64,000 bases of DNA from Woodsholea maritima DSM 17123 (GCF_000382325.1 NZ_KB908056.1:625148-689147); one strand, 5' to 3'; numbered from the stretch's first letter, positions 1 to 10,446 are shown. Notes: generated from the letters alone by a model not told the origin. A program made the numbers and translations.

Positions 1-166
1 ATCCTCGCTTACGCTGCGGGCGGCCTTTGGCCTTGCGGGCTGATCGCCCGGTTATCCCAATCCTCGCTTACGCTGCGGGCGCGCGTTCGCGCTTGCGGGC
101 TGATCGCCCGTTATGTCCTCCCCTGCGAAGCGGGGGAGGTGGCCTGAAAGGCCGGAGAGGGCGTTC
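1..166. repeat. Composite REP-like module, copy 1
   Basis: Two tandem copies of a unit beginning TCCTCGCTTACGCTGCGGGC and ending in GCTGATCGCCCG are followed by a GC-rich palindromic unit with CTCCCC / GGGGGAGG arms and a GGCCTGAAAGGCC hairpin. Positions 31-163 match 49253-49380 in inverted orientation. No coding signal is credible: reading frames here only follow the repeat. Such modules are scattered in many alphaproteobacterial genomes. Confidence 0.75.
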
Positions 167-201
167 TAATAAACGCAAGCCGGTTGAGGAAAAGCCTAGT
201 C

Positions 202-298
202 TGTCATCCCGGACGAACAACAGTGAGATCCGGGACCTATAAACTTTTCCATAAACGCTACAGATCCCGGATGTGCGCTTCGCTTTTCCGGGATGACA
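202..298. repeat. Palindrome-ended repeat element (TGTCATCCCGG type), copy 1
   Basis: A 97-bp element bounded by TGTCATCCCGG and its exact reverse complement CCGGGATGACA. It contains inner ATCCGGGA and GATCCCGGATGTGCGCTTCGC segments. The same architecture recurs at 49557-49645 and 49754-49840, so it is a repeat family and not a gene. Confidence 0.7.
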
Positions 299-446
299 CT
301 ATGGTTTTAGCGGCGAGTGCGCAGGTGCGCAGGCAAACCCTGTCTGATTTCGATTTGGACCCCAAATCAAGTCCGCAATGTCACGATACCCCCCAACCCC
401 GACGCCTTAGCCTCATGTAGGCGATAGCCGGTCGCGCGCTAAAAGT

Positions 447-595
447 CGCGATCCGGGATCTATTGAGTGTGCCATGAATGATCATAGATCCCCGATTAAA
501 TCGGGGATGACAGGTTGTGAGAGCTTTCTGCTTAAATATCTGGCAATTGTGGAATGGACCCCGGATCAAGTCCGGGGTCGTATTCTTAAAGCGGA
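447..595. repeat. Partial repeat element and 23-bp palindrome downstream of hutU
   Basis: Positions 447-512 hold a degenerate copy of the TGTCATCCC element: an ATCCGGGATCTATTGAG half, then TCCCCGATTAAATCGGGGATGACA. Positions 557-579 form a hairpin, GACCCCGGA / TCCGGGGTC around TCAAG, whose twin lies at 49162-49184. It sits just past the hutU stop and could stabilise the mRNA end. It has no T-run, so it is not a classical terminator. Positions 299-446 hold nothing recognisable. Confidence 0.6.
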
Positions 596-2266
596 CTATT
601 TTAAAATACCGGGCAGATTAAGACCGTGCTCACGCGCGCACTCTTTCGCGATGTCATACCCGGCATCGGCGTGACGCATGACCCCCGTCGCGGGGTCATT
701 CCACAAGACGCGCTCAATCCGCTCGGCCGCTTCATCCGTGCCATCACAGCAAATCACCATGCCGGAATGTTGCGAGAAGCCCATGCCGACCCCGCCGCCA
801 TGGTGCAGCGAGACCCAGGTCGCGCCCGAGGCACAATTTAAAAGCGCGTTGAGCAAAGGCCAATCGGACACCGCATCCGAACCATCTTTCATGGCTTCCG
901 TTTCGCGGTTCGGCGAGGCCACAGAGCCTGAATCCAAGTGGTCACGGCCAATCACAACGGGAGCCTTTAATTCACCCTTGGCCACCATTTCATTGAAGGC
1001 GAGGCCCAGGCGATGACGATCGCCCAGACCGACCCAGCAAATGCGCGCCGGTAAGCCCTGAAAGGCGATGCGCTCGCGCGCCATATCCAGCCAGTTATGA
1101 AGGTGGGTGTTGTCCGGCAACAGCTCTTTGACTTTCTGGTCGGTCTTATAAATATCTTCCGGATCACCCGACAGCGCCGCCCAGCGGAAAGGCCCAATAC
1201 CCTTACAAAACAGCGGACGGATATAGGCGGGAACAAAACCGGGGAAGGCGAAGGCCCGCTCCAGCCCCTCATCCAAAGCCACTTGGCGGATATTATTGCC
1301 ATAATCAAGGGTTGGAATACCCTGATCCCAAAACGCCACCATGGCCGCTACATGCTCTTTCATTGAGGCGCGCGCGGCGGCCTCAACCGCTTTGGGATCG
1401 CTTTCGCGTTTCTCATGCCATTCGCCAAGGCTCCACCCCTTGGGCAGATAGCCGTTCAAAGGATCGTGGGCGGAGGTTTGATCGGTCACAATGTCAGGGC
1501 GAACCCCGCGGCGCACCAGCTCTGGGAAAATCTCCGCGGCATTGCCGACCAAGCCTACGGACTTGGCTTCACCGGCGGCCGTCCAGCGCGCGATCATCGC
1601 CAAGGCCTCATCCAAGGTCTCGGCCTTCTCATCAACATAGCGGGTGCGGATGCGGAAATCGATCCGCTCTGGATCACATTCCACGGCCAGACAGCAGGCG
1701 CCCGCCATCACTGCGGCTAGGGGTTGCGCCCCGCCCATCCCGCCAAGGCCCGCGGTCAAAATCCACTTTCCGGTGAGATCACCTTGATAGTGCTGACGAC
1801 CGGCCTCAACGAAGGTTTCATACGTGCCCTGAACAATGCCTTGCGAGCCGATATAGATCCAGGACCCGGCGGTCATCTGGCCATACATCATCAAACCGGC
1901 TCTATCGAGGGCATTGAAATGGTCCCAATTGGCCCAATGCGGCACCAGATTGGAATTGGCGATCAGAACGCGCGGCGCATCGGCATGGGTTTTAAAAACG
2001 CCCACCGGCTTACCCGATTGCACCAATAAAGTCTCAGTCTCATCAAGGGTTTTGAGGCTATCAACGATCGCGTCAAAGTCTTGCCAGGTGCGCGCCGCGC
2101 GACCAATCCCGCCATAGACCACCAGCTCATTGGGGTTCTCCGCCACATCGGGATCGAGATTATTCATCAACATCCGCAAAGGCGCTTCGGTGAGCCAGGA
2201 TTTGGTGGTGAGCGTGGCACCGTGAGGCGCACGAATGGTGCGGATATTGTGACGCGGATCAGACAT
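596..2266 (-). CDS. hutU: Urocanate hydratase
   Basis: Second step of cytosolic histidine breakdown: converts urocanate to 4-imidazolone-5-propionate using tightly bound NAD+. The 556-residue product has the usual family length and is collinear with HutU throughout, with the N-terminal [23 protein letters not shown] region, the glycine-rich [12 protein letters not shown] dinucleotide-binding stretch and the C-terminal [15 protein letters not shown] segment. It is the last gene of the minus-strand hutI-hutH-hutG-hutU run, 5 bp after hutG. The next 595 bp downstream contain only repeats. Regulation is probably through the HutC operator at the head of the operon. Confidence 0.97.
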   Translation of the reverse strand: MSDPRHNIRTIRAPHGATLTTKSWLTEAPLRMLMNNLDPDVAENPNELVVYGGIGRAARTWQDFDAIVDSLKTLDETETLLVQSGKPVGVFKTHADAPRVLIANSNLVPHWANWDHFNALDRAGLMMYGQMTAGSWIYIGSQGIVQGTYETFVEAGRQHYQGDLTGKWILTAGLGGMGGAQPLAAVMAGACCLAVECDPERIDFRIRTRYVDEKAETLDEALAMIARWTAAGEAKSVGLVGNAAEIFPELVRRGVRPDIVTDQTSAHDPLNGYLPKGWSLGEWHEKRESDPKAVEAAARASMKEHVAAMVAFWDQGIPTLDYGNNIRQVALDEGLERAFAFPGFVPAYIRPLFCKGIGPFRWAALSGDPEDIYKTDQKVKELLPDNTHLHNWLDMARERIAFQGLPARICWVGLGDRHRLGLAFNEMVAKGELKAPVVIGRDHLDSGSVASPNRETEAMKDGSDAVSDWPLLNALLNCASGATWVSLHHGGGVGMGFSQHSGMVICCDGTDEAAERIERVLWNDPATGVMRHADAGYDIAKECAREHGLNLPGILK

Positions 2267-2271
2267 GGGAA

Positions 2272-3075
2272 TTATCCTTTCTGGCCAAGGCCAAAGGCTT
2301 CCAACCCCTCAAGGAGCGGACGTAAATGAGCGCGAAGGCGCGCGGTTTTCGAAAGCGAGAGATCAAAGGGGCGTGTTTCATGGATCAGATAGGCGCGCTG
2401 AGCGATCTCCATCTGAACCGCATGAACATTCTTCGCGGGCTGGCCATAATGGCGCGTGGTCCAGCCGCCCTTGAAGCGGCCATTGACGACAGAGGTAAAG
2501 TCTGTCTGGCCCACTAGGGCCTGTTCGGCCAGCGCCTGAATGGCAGAATCACAAGACTTCCCTGAGAATGTGCCAAGATTGAGATCCGGCAATTGCCCCT
2601 CAAACAGGAACGGCAAACGCGAACGGATCGAGTGACAATCATAGAGAATGGCCACGCCAAAGCGATCCAAGGCCCGCGCGATCAAGGCGTCTAGGGCGCG
2701 GTGATAGGGCGCGTGAAACCGGCGCAAGCGCTCTTGAACCTCATCTTCGCCGGGGGCTTGATCCTCTTGCCAGATCGGTTTGCCTTCAAAGTCCACCTCA
2801 GGCACCAAGCCGGTGGTGTTCTGCCCCGGATAAAGGCTCCCCCCCGATGGATCACGATTAGGATCAATAACATAGCGATGAAACAAGGCCCGCACACGGC
2901 TCGCGCCTGGGATCAGATCATCATAGACGCGGTCGATATGCCAATCGGTATCGGCCAAGGTCTGACCGCGCGCATTTAACCGCGCAAACATCGTGTCGGG
3001 CACATAGGTCCCACTATGGGGTGAGGCGAGAATGAGCGGGCTATCGCCCTCATAAATATCAACCCAATCCGTCAT
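2272..3075 (-). CDS. hutG: N-formylglutamate amidohydrolase
   Basis: Final step of the five-enzyme Hut pathway: hydrolyses N-formylglutamate, made by HutF, to glutamate and formate. The sequence fits the N-formylglutamate amidohydrolase family, with the [11 protein letters not shown] start, the YDCHSIRS metal-ligand region and GGWTTRHYG near the C-terminus. I place the start at the ATG at 3075 (product [10 protein letters not shown]) because a GGAG sequence lies just upstream; an in-frame ATG at 3108 has no such signal. The start overlaps the hutH end by 17 bp, which suggests translational coupling. Confidence 0.93.
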   Translation of the reverse strand: MTDWVDIYEGDSPLILASPHSGTYVPDTMFARLNARGQTLADTDWHIDRVYDDLIPGASRVRALFHRYVIDPNRDPSGGSLYPGQNTTGLVPEVDFEGKPIWQEDQAPGEDEVQERLRRFHAPYHRALDALIARALDRFGVAILYDCHSIRSRLPFLFEGQLPDLNLGTFSGKSCDSAIQALAEQALVGQTDFTSVVNGRFKGGWTTRHYGQPAKNVHAVQMEIAQRAYLIHETRPFDLSLSKTARLRAHLRPLLEGLEAFGLGQKG

Positions 3076-4657
3076 CGAACTTCTCCAACGGATCAGCCAT
3101 ATGCTCATTCACATGGATGGCGAGTGAGGGCAGAACATCAATCACGGGAATGATCAACGCGCCGGTATGGACCAGCTGCGCCGCCGCTTCCAGATCGGGG
3201 GCGAGATAGCGATCCTCCTGCAATGTCGGACTGACCTGACGAATAATATCAATGGCCTTTTGAAGACGCGGCGAGGTGCGTAAAGGCGCGCGCAATTCAA
3301 CCCCTTGCGCGGCACACAGCGCTTCAATGCCGACAATTCTTTCCAAATTCGTCGTCATATCCCACAAACGGCGGGCCCCGTGACAGGCCATGGAGACATG
3401 ATCTTCCTGATTGGCACTGGTCGGGGTGGAATCGACACTGGCCGGATGGCTGCGCTGTTTATTTTCACTCATCAAGGCCGCAGAGGTCACTTCCGCAATC
3501 ATAAAGCCTGAATTGAGCCCCGGCTTGGGCGTTAGGAAAGCGGGCAGACCAAAGCTGAGCGCAGGGTCAACCAACAGCGCAATCCGGCGCTGGGTCACCG
3601 CCCCGATTTCACTCACCGCCATGGCGATCATATCCGCAGCGAAGGCCACAGGCTCGGCATGGAAGTTGCCGCCCGAAATGATTGATCCATCAGTCAGGAC
3701 CAGCGGATTATCGGTCGCGGCATTGGCTTCGCGCTGCAAAGTCTCCCCGGCCTGACGCAAAACATCCAGCGCCGCCCCCATCACCTGCGGCTGGCAGCGC
3801 AGGCAATAGGGATCTTGGACCCGCTCATCCCCATCCAAATGGCTATCGCGGATGAGCGAGCCCTCTAAAAGCTTGCGCAAGGCCTGACCGGCGGCGATCT
3901 GGCCAGGTTGGCCGCGCAACAGATGAATTTCTTCGTGGAAGGGCGCGGACGAGCCCATGGCTGCATCGGTGGACATCGCGCCGGTGACCAGCGCATTGAG
4001 CCCCGCCCACCAGGCCCGGAATAGCCCCGCCAAGGCCAAAGCTGTTGAGACTTGAGTACCATTGATGAGCGCCAAGCCCTCCTTGGCGGCCAGCGCGATG
4101 GGGCTCAACCCTGCGGCGCGCAAAGCCTCCCCACCGGGCAGAATGTGACCGTCATACTCGGCCTCGCCCTCCCCCATCATGACCGCGGCCATATGGGCCA
4201 GCGGGGCGAGATCACCCGAAGCCCCGACCGAGCCTTGACCCGGGATGACCGGATAAACCCCGCGCGCAAGCATGCCTTCAAGCAGCTCAACCAAGCTCCA
4301 GCGCACACCCGACGCCCCGCGGCCCAGCGAGATCAATTTGATCGCCATGATCAAACGCACGACCTGATTGGGCAGACGATCGCCCACACCGCAGCAATGC
4401 GACAGGATCAAATTACGTTGCAAAGTCGCGACATCTTCGGGCGGGATCCGCACACTGGCGAGCTTCCCAAAACCGGTATTGATCCCATAGACGGCTGCGT
4501 CCCCGGCGGCGACCTCGGCCACGCGCTGCGCGCTCGCCTCAACCTGGGGTTGGCAGGCGCGATCCAAAATGACTGAGTGATCAGTCAGATAAATATCCCT
4601 GAGATCATCAAGGGTTACAGAGCCTGGCACCAGGATCAAAGCTGTATCATCGCTCAT
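3059..4657 (-). CDS. hutH: Histidine ammonia-lyase
   Basis: First and committed step of histidine catabolism: non-oxidative deamination to trans-urocanate and ammonia. The Ala146-Ser147-Gly148 triad in [14 protein letters not shown] is the precursor of the autocatalytic MIO cofactor. YGINTGFGK near residue 60 is the conserved N-terminal active-site loop, and [11 protein letters not shown] and [11 protein letters not shown] are further family signatures. At 532 residues it is slightly longer than many HutH proteins because of the C-terminus. It overlaps hutI by 4 bp (ATGA) and hutG by 17 bp, so the genes are co-transcribed. Confidence 0.97.
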   Translation of the reverse strand: MSDDTALILVPGSVTLDDLRDIYLTDHSVILDRACQPQVEASAQRVAEVAAGDAAVYGINTGFGKLASVRIPPEDVATLQRNLILSHCCGVGDRLPNQVVRLIMAIKLISLGRGASGVRWSLVELLEGMLARGVYPVIPGQGSVGASGDLAPLAHMAAVMMGEGEAEYDGHILPGGEALRAAGLSPIALAAKEGLALINGTQVSTALALAGLFRAWWAGLNALVTGAMSTDAAMGSSAPFHEEIHLLRGQPGQIAAGQALRKLLEGSLIRDSHLDGDERVQDPYCLRCQPQVMGAALDVLRQAGETLQREANAATDNPLVLTDGSIISGGNFHAEPVAFAADMIAMAVSEIGAVTQRRIALLVDPALSFGLPAFLTPKPGLNSGFMIAEVTSAALMSENKQRSHPASVDSTPTSANQEDHVSMACHGARRLWDMTTNLERIVGIEALCAAQGVELRAPLRTSPRLQKAIDIIRQVSPTLQEDRYLAPDLEAAAQLVHTGALIIPVIDVLPSLAIHVNEHMADPLEKFDDGLG

Positions 4658-5862
4658 GCTGAGCCTCCATAAAGACGAGAGTGCAAGGGGTTGAACCCCA
4701 GCCGATAGATCAGATCGATGGGCGCTGCCGCATTCCAGATCGCCAGATCGGCGCGCTGGCCCGGCGCAATCTGGCCCACCTCACCGGCCAGGCCCAAGGC
4801 TTTCGCCGCATGCACCGTCATCCCTTTCAGGGCTTCTTCCGGGGTCATATGAAACAGGGTGCAGGCCATGTTGAGCATCAAGAGCGGCGAGGTCACAGGC
4901 GATGAGCCAGGATTGCAATCCGTCGCAATCGCCATGGCGACACCGGCTTCGCGCAGAGCCGCCACGGGGGGCTTCTGGCTCTCGCGCAGGGTATAAAACG
5001 CGCCGGGTAAGAGCACGGCAACCGTGCCCGCTGCGGCCAGCGCACCGACGCCTTCAGGGCACAGATACTCCAAATGCTCGGCTGACAATGCCCCGCGCCG
5101 CGCGGCCATAATCGCGCCGCGCTGATTGGTCAATTGCTCGGCGTGCAGCTTGATGGGAAGGCCCAGCGCCTGCGCCTGATCAAAGACCCGCTCCATCTGC
5201 ACAACGCTAAACGCGATGCTTTCACAGAACCCATCAACCGCATCGATCAGGCCCTGTTGATGGCCCGCAATCATGCCGGGCAGCACAATATCAGTGATGT
5301 AATCATCACCGCGGCCTTTATATTCGGGCGGGATCGCATGGGCGGCGAGATAGGTGGTTTTGATCCGAACCGGACGCAAGCTTTCCAATTGACGCGCCGC
5401 GCGTAGCAAGTTGAGCTCACTCTCTACGCTCAATCCATAGCCAGACTTAATCTCGATCGTGGCCACGCCTTCGCCGAGCAAGGCATCCAAGCGCGGCAAA
5501 GCGGCCGTAACCAAATCCTCAACGCGCGCATCGCGGGTCGCCTTGACCGTGGAGAGAATACCCCCGCCCGCCTTGGCAATTTCGCTATAAGGCCGGCCTT
5601 CCAGGCGCATTTCAAACTCACGCGCGCGATCCCCACCAAACACCAGATGAGTGTGGCAATCCACAAAGGCCGGAGTGATCAAACGCCCGTCATGGTCTTC
5701 ACGCGGCCAGTTTTGATAGATCTCCGGCAAATCATCCTGCGCCCCGACCCAGACGATAGAGCCATCCTTAACCGCGATCGCGCCTTTATCTATCAAACCA
5801 TAGGGCGCAGCGTTATCGACCAAAGTGGCCAAGCGCGCGCCGGTTAAAACTCGACCCGTCAT
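4654..5862 (-). CDS. hutI: Imidazolonepropionase
   Basis: Third step: opens the imidazolone ring of 4-imidazolone-5-propionate to N-formimidoyl-glutamate. It is an amidohydrolase-superfamily TIM-barrel metalloenzyme; the HxH metal motif is visible in [15 protein letters not shown] and further ligands lie in [16 protein letters not shown] and ATDCNPGSS. The 402-residue length is typical. It is the first gene of the minus-strand hut operon, 122 bp from the divergent hutF, with the putative HutC operator between them. Confidence 0.97.
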   Translation of the reverse strand: MTGRVLTGARLATLVDNAAPYGLIDKGAIAVKDGSIVWVGAQDDLPEIYQNWPREDHDGRLITPAFVDCHTHLVFGGDRAREFEMRLEGRPYSEIAKAGGGILSTVKATRDARVEDLVTAALPRLDALLGEGVATIEIKSGYGLSVESELNLLRAARQLESLRPVRIKTTYLAAHAIPPEYKGRGDDYITDIVLPGMIAGHQQGLIDAVDGFCESIAFSVVQMERVFDQAQALGLPIKLHAEQLTNQRGAIMAARRGALSAEHLEYLCPEGVGALAAAGTVAVLLPGAFYTLRESQKPPVAALREAGVAMAIATDCNPGSSPVTSPLLMLNMACTLFHMTPEEALKGMTVHAAKALGLAGEVGQIAPGQRADLAIWNAAAPIDLIYRLGFNPLHSRLYGGSA

Positions 5863-5924
5863 GAGCTATCCTCAAAATACGAGGCCACGGCCCCGGTCCG
5901 GTGAAAAGGATTGCGCAACTTGAT

Positions 5925-5938
5925 TATGTATGCACATA
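5925..5938. promoter_or_regulatory. Putative HutC operator in the hutI/hutF divergent promoter
   Basis: Perfect inverted repeat TATGT-ATGC-ACATA in the 122-bp gap between divergent hutI and hutF. A TTGACA box on the minus strand (5946-5941) lies right beside it. HutC regulators of the GntR family bind short AT-rich palindromes with TGTA/TACA-like arms, and hutC is the second gene downstream. Assignment rests on position and symmetry. Confidence 0.55.
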
Positions 5939-5984
5939 TTTGTCAATCCGCTTCGCGATCACAAAACACATCAGGCGCGCCGTC

Positions 5985-7355
5985 ATGACACAAGTTTGGG
6001 CAAAAACTGCATTAACATCTGAAGGTTGGCAAAATGACGTTCGCCTAACTTTTGACGAAAACGGCGTCATTCTGGCGCTGGCTGCGAACGCAGAACCGGC
6101 CAATGCCTTTAAATGCGATATCTTGCTGCCCGCCCTGGGCAATCTACATTCCCATGCCTTTCAACGCGCGATGGCGGGCCTCACTGAAGCGCGCGCCAGC
6201 CGTATGGGCGATGATTTCTGGAGCTGGCGCACCTTGATGTATCGCTTCTTAGAGGTGCTCGACCCCAGCGCCGTCGAAGCCATCGCCGCCCAGGTGCAAA
6301 TGGAAATGCTGGAAGCGGGCTATGCCAGTATCGGTGAGTTTCACTATCTGCATAACCAAGTCGGCGGTGTGGCCTATGACCAGCCTGAAGAAATGTCCGC
6401 GCGCATCTTCGCCGCCGCCGCCCAGACCGGGATCGGCCTGACGCATCTGCCGGTGTATTACACCCGCGCCGGGATGAGCGATCAGCCGTTGGAAGGCGGC
6501 CAGCTGCGCTTTCGCCATGATCTGGGCAGTTTCGTGGAAATGCTCGATTACACGGCCAAGCTGTTAGACACCCACCCTCAAGATTATCGCCTGGGCCTTG
6601 CGCCCCACTCGCTGCGTGCCGTCACTCAAGGCGATTTGAAGACCTTGCCTGCGCTACGCCCCGATGATCCGGTTCATATCCATATCGCTGAGCAAATCGC
6701 CGAGGTTCAAGCGGTACAGGAACGCTATGGCGCACGTCCGATTGAATGGTTGGCGCAAAACCTAGACCTCAATCCACGCTGGTGCCTGGTCCACGCCACC
6801 CATATGACACCCCACGAAATCCAAACCCTGGCTCAATCGGGGGCCATTGCGGGACTTTGTCCAATCACCGAAGCCAATCTGGGCGATGGCGTCTTTGCGG
6901 GTGCGGATTATCTGGCCGCCAAAGGCATGTTCGGCATAGGCTCAGACAGCAATGTGCGCATCTCCCTCAGCGAAGAATTACGCCTGTTGGAATATTCCCA
7001 ACGCCTGACCCATCGTGCGCGCAATGTGATGAGTGGCGAGCCCCATCTAAGCGTCGGACGCACCCTTTATGAAGGCGCGGCCCAGGGCGGCGCGCGCGCC
7101 TTGGGGCGCAAAGCGGGCCGGCTTAGCGTCGGTCAGCTGGCCGACATGATCGCGCTGGATGGCGAGCACGCATCTGTTATGGATCTTAAAGGCGATACCC
7201 TTCTGGATGGCTTCATCTTCGCAGGCGATGACCGCGCTGTGCGTGAGGTTTGGAGCGCCGGGCGACACATGGTCAAAGAGGGCCGTCACATCCATCACGA
7301 TGCCATTGAGGCGCGCTTTAAAATCGTGATGCGCCAGCTTCGCCAGAGCCTGTAA
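5985..7355 (+). CDS. hutF: Formimidoylglutamate deiminase
   Basis: Fourth step in the five-step Hut variant: deiminates N-formimidoyl-L-glutamate to N-formyl-L-glutamate, which HutG then cleaves. It belongs to the amidohydrolase superfamily, with metal motif LGNLHSHAFQRAMAG, HIAEQ, VHATHMT and the GIGSDSNVRISLSEELR region typical of HutF. I chose the ATG at 5985 (MTQVWAKT); a longer reading frame from 5901 would run through the operator. The product is about 456 residues, normal for the family. hutC follows after 7 bp. Confidence 0.95.
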   Translation: MTQVWAKTALTSEGWQNDVRLTFDENGVILALAANAEPANAFKCDILLPALGNLHSHAFQRAMAGLTEARASRMGDDFWSWRTLMYRFLEVLDPSAVEAIAAQVQMEMLEAGYASIGEFHYLHNQVGGVAYDQPEEMSARIFAAAAQTGIGLTHLPVYYTRAGMSDQPLEGGQLRFRHDLGSFVEMLDYTAKLLDTHPQDYRLGLAPHSLRAVTQGDLKTLPALRPDDPVHIHIAEQIAEVQAVQERYGARPIEWLAQNLDLNPRWCLVHATHMTPHEIQTLAQSGAIAGLCPITEANLGDGVFAGADYLAAKGMFGIGSDSNVRISLSEELRLLEYSQRLTHRARNVMSGEPHLSVGRTLYEGAAQGGARALGRKAGRLSVGQLADMIALDGEHASVMDLKGDTLLDGFIFAGDDRAVREVWSAGRHMVKEGRHIHHDAIEARFKIVMRQLRQSL

Positions 7356-7362
7356 GCCCTTC

Positions 7363-8067
7363 ATGTCGCCCGCATCCCGCATCAAATCCTATAGCGATGT
7401 CAAGGCCGAGATCTTGCGTCGGATTGCGGCTAAAGTCTGGGCTGTGGGTGATCCCATCCCCAATGAGGAAGACTTGGCGCGTGAATTTCAATGCGCGCGC
7501 ACTACGGTCAATCGGGCACTGCGCGAATTGGCCGAGGCCGGAATTGTGGAGCGTAAACGGCGCGCGGGCACACGGGTCGCCGAAGCCCCGGCCCAGGATA
7601 TGCGCTTTAAAATCCCCTTGGTCGAAGATGAGGTCGCCGCCATCCCGGCGTGCTATCGCTATCGCCGTTTAATCCGAGAAACGCTGAGTGATGAGGCGAT
7701 CGCCCACACGATGAAGCTCGCGCCCGACGCGCCGCTATTGCATATCTGCGCGCTGCATTATGGCGATGATGCGCCCTTCCAGATTGAAGAACGCTGGATC
7801 AATCTCAGCGCTATTCCTCAAGCGCGCGAAGAAAGCTTCCAAGATATCAGCGCCAATGCCTGGCTGGTGCGTGAAGTGCCGCTTTCGCGCCTCGACACTC
7901 AACTTTATGCCAGCGCAGCCAGCGCAGAGATTGCAAAACGGCTCGCCATAAAAGCCCAAAGTCCGATTTTGGTGATTGAGCGCACCACCTGGCGCGCCGA
8001 TCAGGCCCTGACCCATGCCAAACTAAGCTATCGCGGCGATCATAAGATTTCAGCAACCAGCGCTTAA
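7363..8067 (+). CDS. hutC: GntR/HutC-family repressor of histidine utilisation
   Basis: A 234-residue transcriptional repressor. The N-terminal winged helix covers about residues 8-75, with EEDLAREFQCARTTVNRALRELAEAGIVERK as the GntR helix-turn-helix. The C-terminal UTRA ligand domain runs to the end. HutC proteins sense urocanate and release their operators; the palindrome at 5925-5938 is the likely target. The gene is co-directional with hutF 7 bp upstream, so it is probably autoregulated. Its last 4 bp overlap, tail to tail, with the end of the minus-strand chemosensory operon; no terminator separates them. Confidence 0.9.
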   Translation: MSPASRIKSYSDVKAEILRRIAAKVWAVGDPIPNEEDLAREFQCARTTVNRALRELAEAGIVERKRRAGTRVAEAPAQDMRFKIPLVEDEVAAIPACYRYRRLIRETLSDEAIAHTMKLAPDAPLLHICALHYGDDAPFQIEERWINLSAIPQAREESFQDISANAWLVREVPLSRLDTQLYASAASAEIAKRLAIKAQSPILVIERTTWRADQALTHAKLSYRGDHKISATSA

Positions 8068-8942
8068 AAACTGGCCTCCTCACCCTCACCGCTCATTTCA
8101 ATAACCGCTTCAACAATTGAGCCGTCGCCCAAATGGATCACCTTGTCGAACGCCAACTCTTTGGCCATTAGAATGCCACGCCCACGATAAGCATTGGTAT
8201 CAGAAGTTTTGTTCTCATAGAGACTGTAATCAAACCCTGAACCCTCGTCTTCAATAACGATGGTAATTAAACGCTCGCCCCGGCGAAAGCGAACATGGGC
8301 TTGGCGATGCGAGTAATGAGGATCCTTTAAACGGCGCTCGACCTCTTCACGCCATTGCCCCTCTTTCAACAATCGGTCTTTGGTCTCTGCATCGATTTCT
8401 AAATTGCCGTGCTCAATGGCATTGATCAACAACTCTTGAAGGCCCACAGCCACCAATTCCTGTTGCGGACACGCCAAAGACAACATCGTGGATAAATTAC
8501 GCGCTTCCTCCAGTGTGCGGATGGAGAACTCCCCTGAAATGATAGAGCCAATGGCAGATTTACGCCTCTGAACATCTTTTTTCAGGGACAAGACCTGTTC
8601 GCGAAATTCCCCCGCTGCGCGGATCACAGACAGGATTGACCCCACATCGGAATCCGGGCGGAGTAAAAAGTCTGCCCCACGGCGGCTCGAGGTATTTTCT
8701 GTCAATAAAATGGTTTGAAACGCATCGGCCATATGCGCCTGGTCGGCATTCAAACGCGCGACGCTTTCATCATTAAAAAGGGCGATACCGACGCGCTCTA
8801 CGGGCGGATCCATCTGACAATATAGACGATATTCATCTGGATCATCCAAAGCCTCGCAAATGGCTTGACTTCGAATTTGATCATCAAGGGCAATCCATAT
8901 GACCTGCCCTGTCCAATCGTCAGTGAGAGAACCATTCGTCAT
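8064..8942 (-). CDS. RsbW-like HATPase (serine-kinase/anti-sigma type) protein
   Basis: A 292-residue cytosolic protein and last gene of the chemosensory operon. Residues about 150-290 form a GHKL ATPase fold of the RsbW/HATPase_c_2 kind: N-box QELLINAIEHGN (Glu170, Asn174), G1 box EDEGSGFD (Asp232) and a late glycine loop YRGRGILMAK. No phospho-histidine domain is present. The N-terminal 120 residues look like a degenerate receiver-like domain without an obvious phospho-acceptor Asp, followed by a short coiled segment. It is ATGA-coupled to the PP2C phosphatase. In partner-switching systems such a kinase phosphorylates a STAS antagonist; the protein encoded at 10132-10446 is the natural partner. 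The controlled target is unknown. Confidence 0.8.
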   Translation of the reverse strand: MTNGSLTDDWTGQVIWIALDDQIRSQAICEALDDPDEYRLYCQMDPPVERVGIALFNDESVARLNADQAHMADAFQTILLTENTSSRRGADFLLRPDSDVGSILSVIRAAGEFREQVLSLKKDVQRRKSAIGSIISGEFSIRTLEEARNLSTMLSLACPQQELVAVGLQELLINAIEHGNLEIDAETKDRLLKEGQWREEVERRLKDPHYSHRQAHVRFRRGERLITIVIEDEGSGFDYSLYENKTSDTNAYRGRGILMAKELAFDKVIHLGDGSIVEAVIEMSGEGEEASF

Positions 8943-10135
8943 TCGGCCTCCAATGTCACCAGAGTTAAGTCATCACGCCAAGGCCCCTCCAGCGTGCCAA
9001 ACTGGCCCTCGACAAACTGCGCGGGAAAATCCCTCCAGTCGATCTGACGTCGGACAAATTGTGCACGCGCTCCCAACTCACGATCTGTTATCTGCTCATT
9101 CTCATTATCAAAGTCTTCCACCAAAGCGTCACTATAGAGCATAAGGCAATCGCCGGGCTTTAAGGATATAGTTTGATTAGTGTAACTCGCTTCTTCAATA
9201 CACCCTAAAGGCAAGCCACTGGCATCGCAGATATCAACTGCGCCGTCCTGACGCAAAACCAAGGGGGATGGCGCGCCGGCACCGGCAAAAGTCATGGTCA
9301 AAGTCCGCCGATCATAAATGCCGTAAAAGGCTGTGGCAAAATGCTCTACGGGGAAAATTTCATACAAGAACCGGCTCATATGGCTCAGCCATTCCGCGGG
9401 CAAACATGAAATCTTGGACATTTCCTGAACAAGCATATGAAGGCGAAATGCATTAATCGCCGCACTGACACCATGCCCGGAAATATCAACAACAAGCACG
9501 GCGAGACGATGCTCATCTAAAGACCAAATGTCCCAAAAATCACCGCCAATCTGATCTGAAGGTTCAAAGAATGTCGCAATCTTCAAACCGTGACGCGTCC
9601 CTAAGCGTTCAACGCTGTCAGGGTCTTTAAATAAAGCACGCTGCATGGCTTGCGCAGTACGCAGTTCATCAACCATGCGTGATTTATAAGCCTTCAAGGT
9701 CTCAATGACGCGGCGCTTTTCCAAGTGCAATTTAATGCGCGAAATCAACTCTGGCGGATTAATAGGCTTAATGACAAGATCAGACGCCCCGACGTCAAAG
9801 GCCTTTGCGCGATGTAGATTGTCCTCTAAACCCGATTGCACCAAGATCGGACATTCAAGTTTAAGAACCTCACGAACTTCCTGGCAGACTTCGAATCCCG
9901 ATTTACGAGGCATGACGAGATCAAGAATAATGATATCAGGGGGATGTGCAGCGATCTTCTCCAAAGCATCCACCCCGTCAATAGCAAACAAGATGTTACT
10001 AAATCCCGCAGATCGCAAGACCGAGGCGATTAGATTACGGGTTGAGGCCAAATCATCAACAACCATGATTGCTGAATCATAAACTTCAAGACTGTAATTT
10101 GATGGAGCAGAATCACTCACTGCGCGTCCATTCAA
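8939..10135 (-). CDS. Response regulator with PP2C/SpoIIE-type phosphatase output
   Basis: A 398-residue RsbU-like signalling protein. Residues 20-135 form a receiver domain with acidic pair Asp27/Asp28, phospho-acceptor Asp72 in IILDLVMPRKSG and Lys123. After a helical linker, residues about 185-395 form a SpoIIE-type PP2C phosphatase with metal-binding Asp199 (GGDFWD) and Asp217 (DISGHG) and a late LYSDALVED motif. Predicted job: phosphorylation by CheA switches on dephosphorylation of a STAS antagonist, Ser59 of the neighbouring STAS protein being the obvious substrate. It overlaps both neighbours by ATGA junctions. Confidence 0.88.
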   Translation of the reverse strand: MNGRAVSDSAPSNYSLEVYDSAIMVVDDLASTRNLIASVLRSAGFSNILFAIDGVDALEKIAAHPPDIIILDLVMPRKSGFEVCQEVREVLKLECPILVQSGLEDNLHRAKAFDVGASDLVIKPINPPELISRIKLHLEKRRVIETLKAYKSRMVDELRTAQAMQRALFKDPDSVERLGTRHGLKIATFFEPSDQIGGDFWDIWSLDEHRLAVLVVDISGHGVSAAINAFRLHMLVQEMSKISCLPAEWLSHMSRFLYEIFPVEHFATAFYGIYDRRTLTMTFAGAGAPSPLVLRQDGAVDICDASGLPLGCIEEASYTNQTISLKPGDCLMLYSDALVEDFDNENEQITDRELGARAQFVRRQIDWRDFPAQFVEGQFGTLEGPWRDDLTLVTLEAE

Positions 10136-10446
10136 TTAACTTTTATTATCTGATCAATCTTGGACAGTTGAAGAACTTTTTCCACATGCCCCTTAACACC
10201 ACTTAGCCTCATGGTCTTATTGGCCTTTTTTGCTTTATCATTGGCCAAAATCAACATCCCAACCCCCGCAGAGTCGATCATCGTCAATTCAGCGAGACTA
10301 ACTTCAACTTGATTATTGTCGCTCTCATTGATCGCGCGAATAACGCCCTTAAACTTCTCATGATCGTCAAAAGTTAAAATTCCCGTCAGCGCAATATGCA
10401 AATGGGAGTCACGCGGTGAGCAAGCATAATCCATCTCAGACCTCAA
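10132..10446 (-). CDS. STAS-domain anti-sigma factor antagonist
   Basis: A single STAS domain of 104 residues, the size of SpoIIAA/RsbV. The motif MIDSAGVGML carries Ser59 at the position that is reversibly phosphorylated in RsbV-type antagonists, so the phosphorylation switch is intact. It lies between a receptor-like protein and a receiver-PP2C protein and overlaps both by 4 bp, which supports a stoichiometric partner-switching module. The partner kinase is most likely the HATPase encoded at 8064-8942. Confidence 0.88.
   Translation of the reverse strand: MRSEMDYACSPRDSHLHIALTGILTFDDHEKFKGVIRAINESDNNQVEVSLAELTMIDSAGVGMLILANDKAKKANKTMRLSGVKGHVEKVLQLSKIDQIIKVN

Noticed and set aside
27-420. 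Short plus-strand reading frames at the left edge
   Set aside because: They follow the composite repeats; the same frames recur in the repeat field near 49430-49650 and have no ribosome site or family.
4052-4576. 174-codon frame antisense to hutH
   Set aside because: Mirror of a strongly coding gene on the other strand; composition effect of high-GC third positions.
9000-10135. Diguanylate cyclase output for the receiver protein
   Set aside because: No GGDEF motif; GGDFWD and DISGHG mark a PP2C phosphatase.
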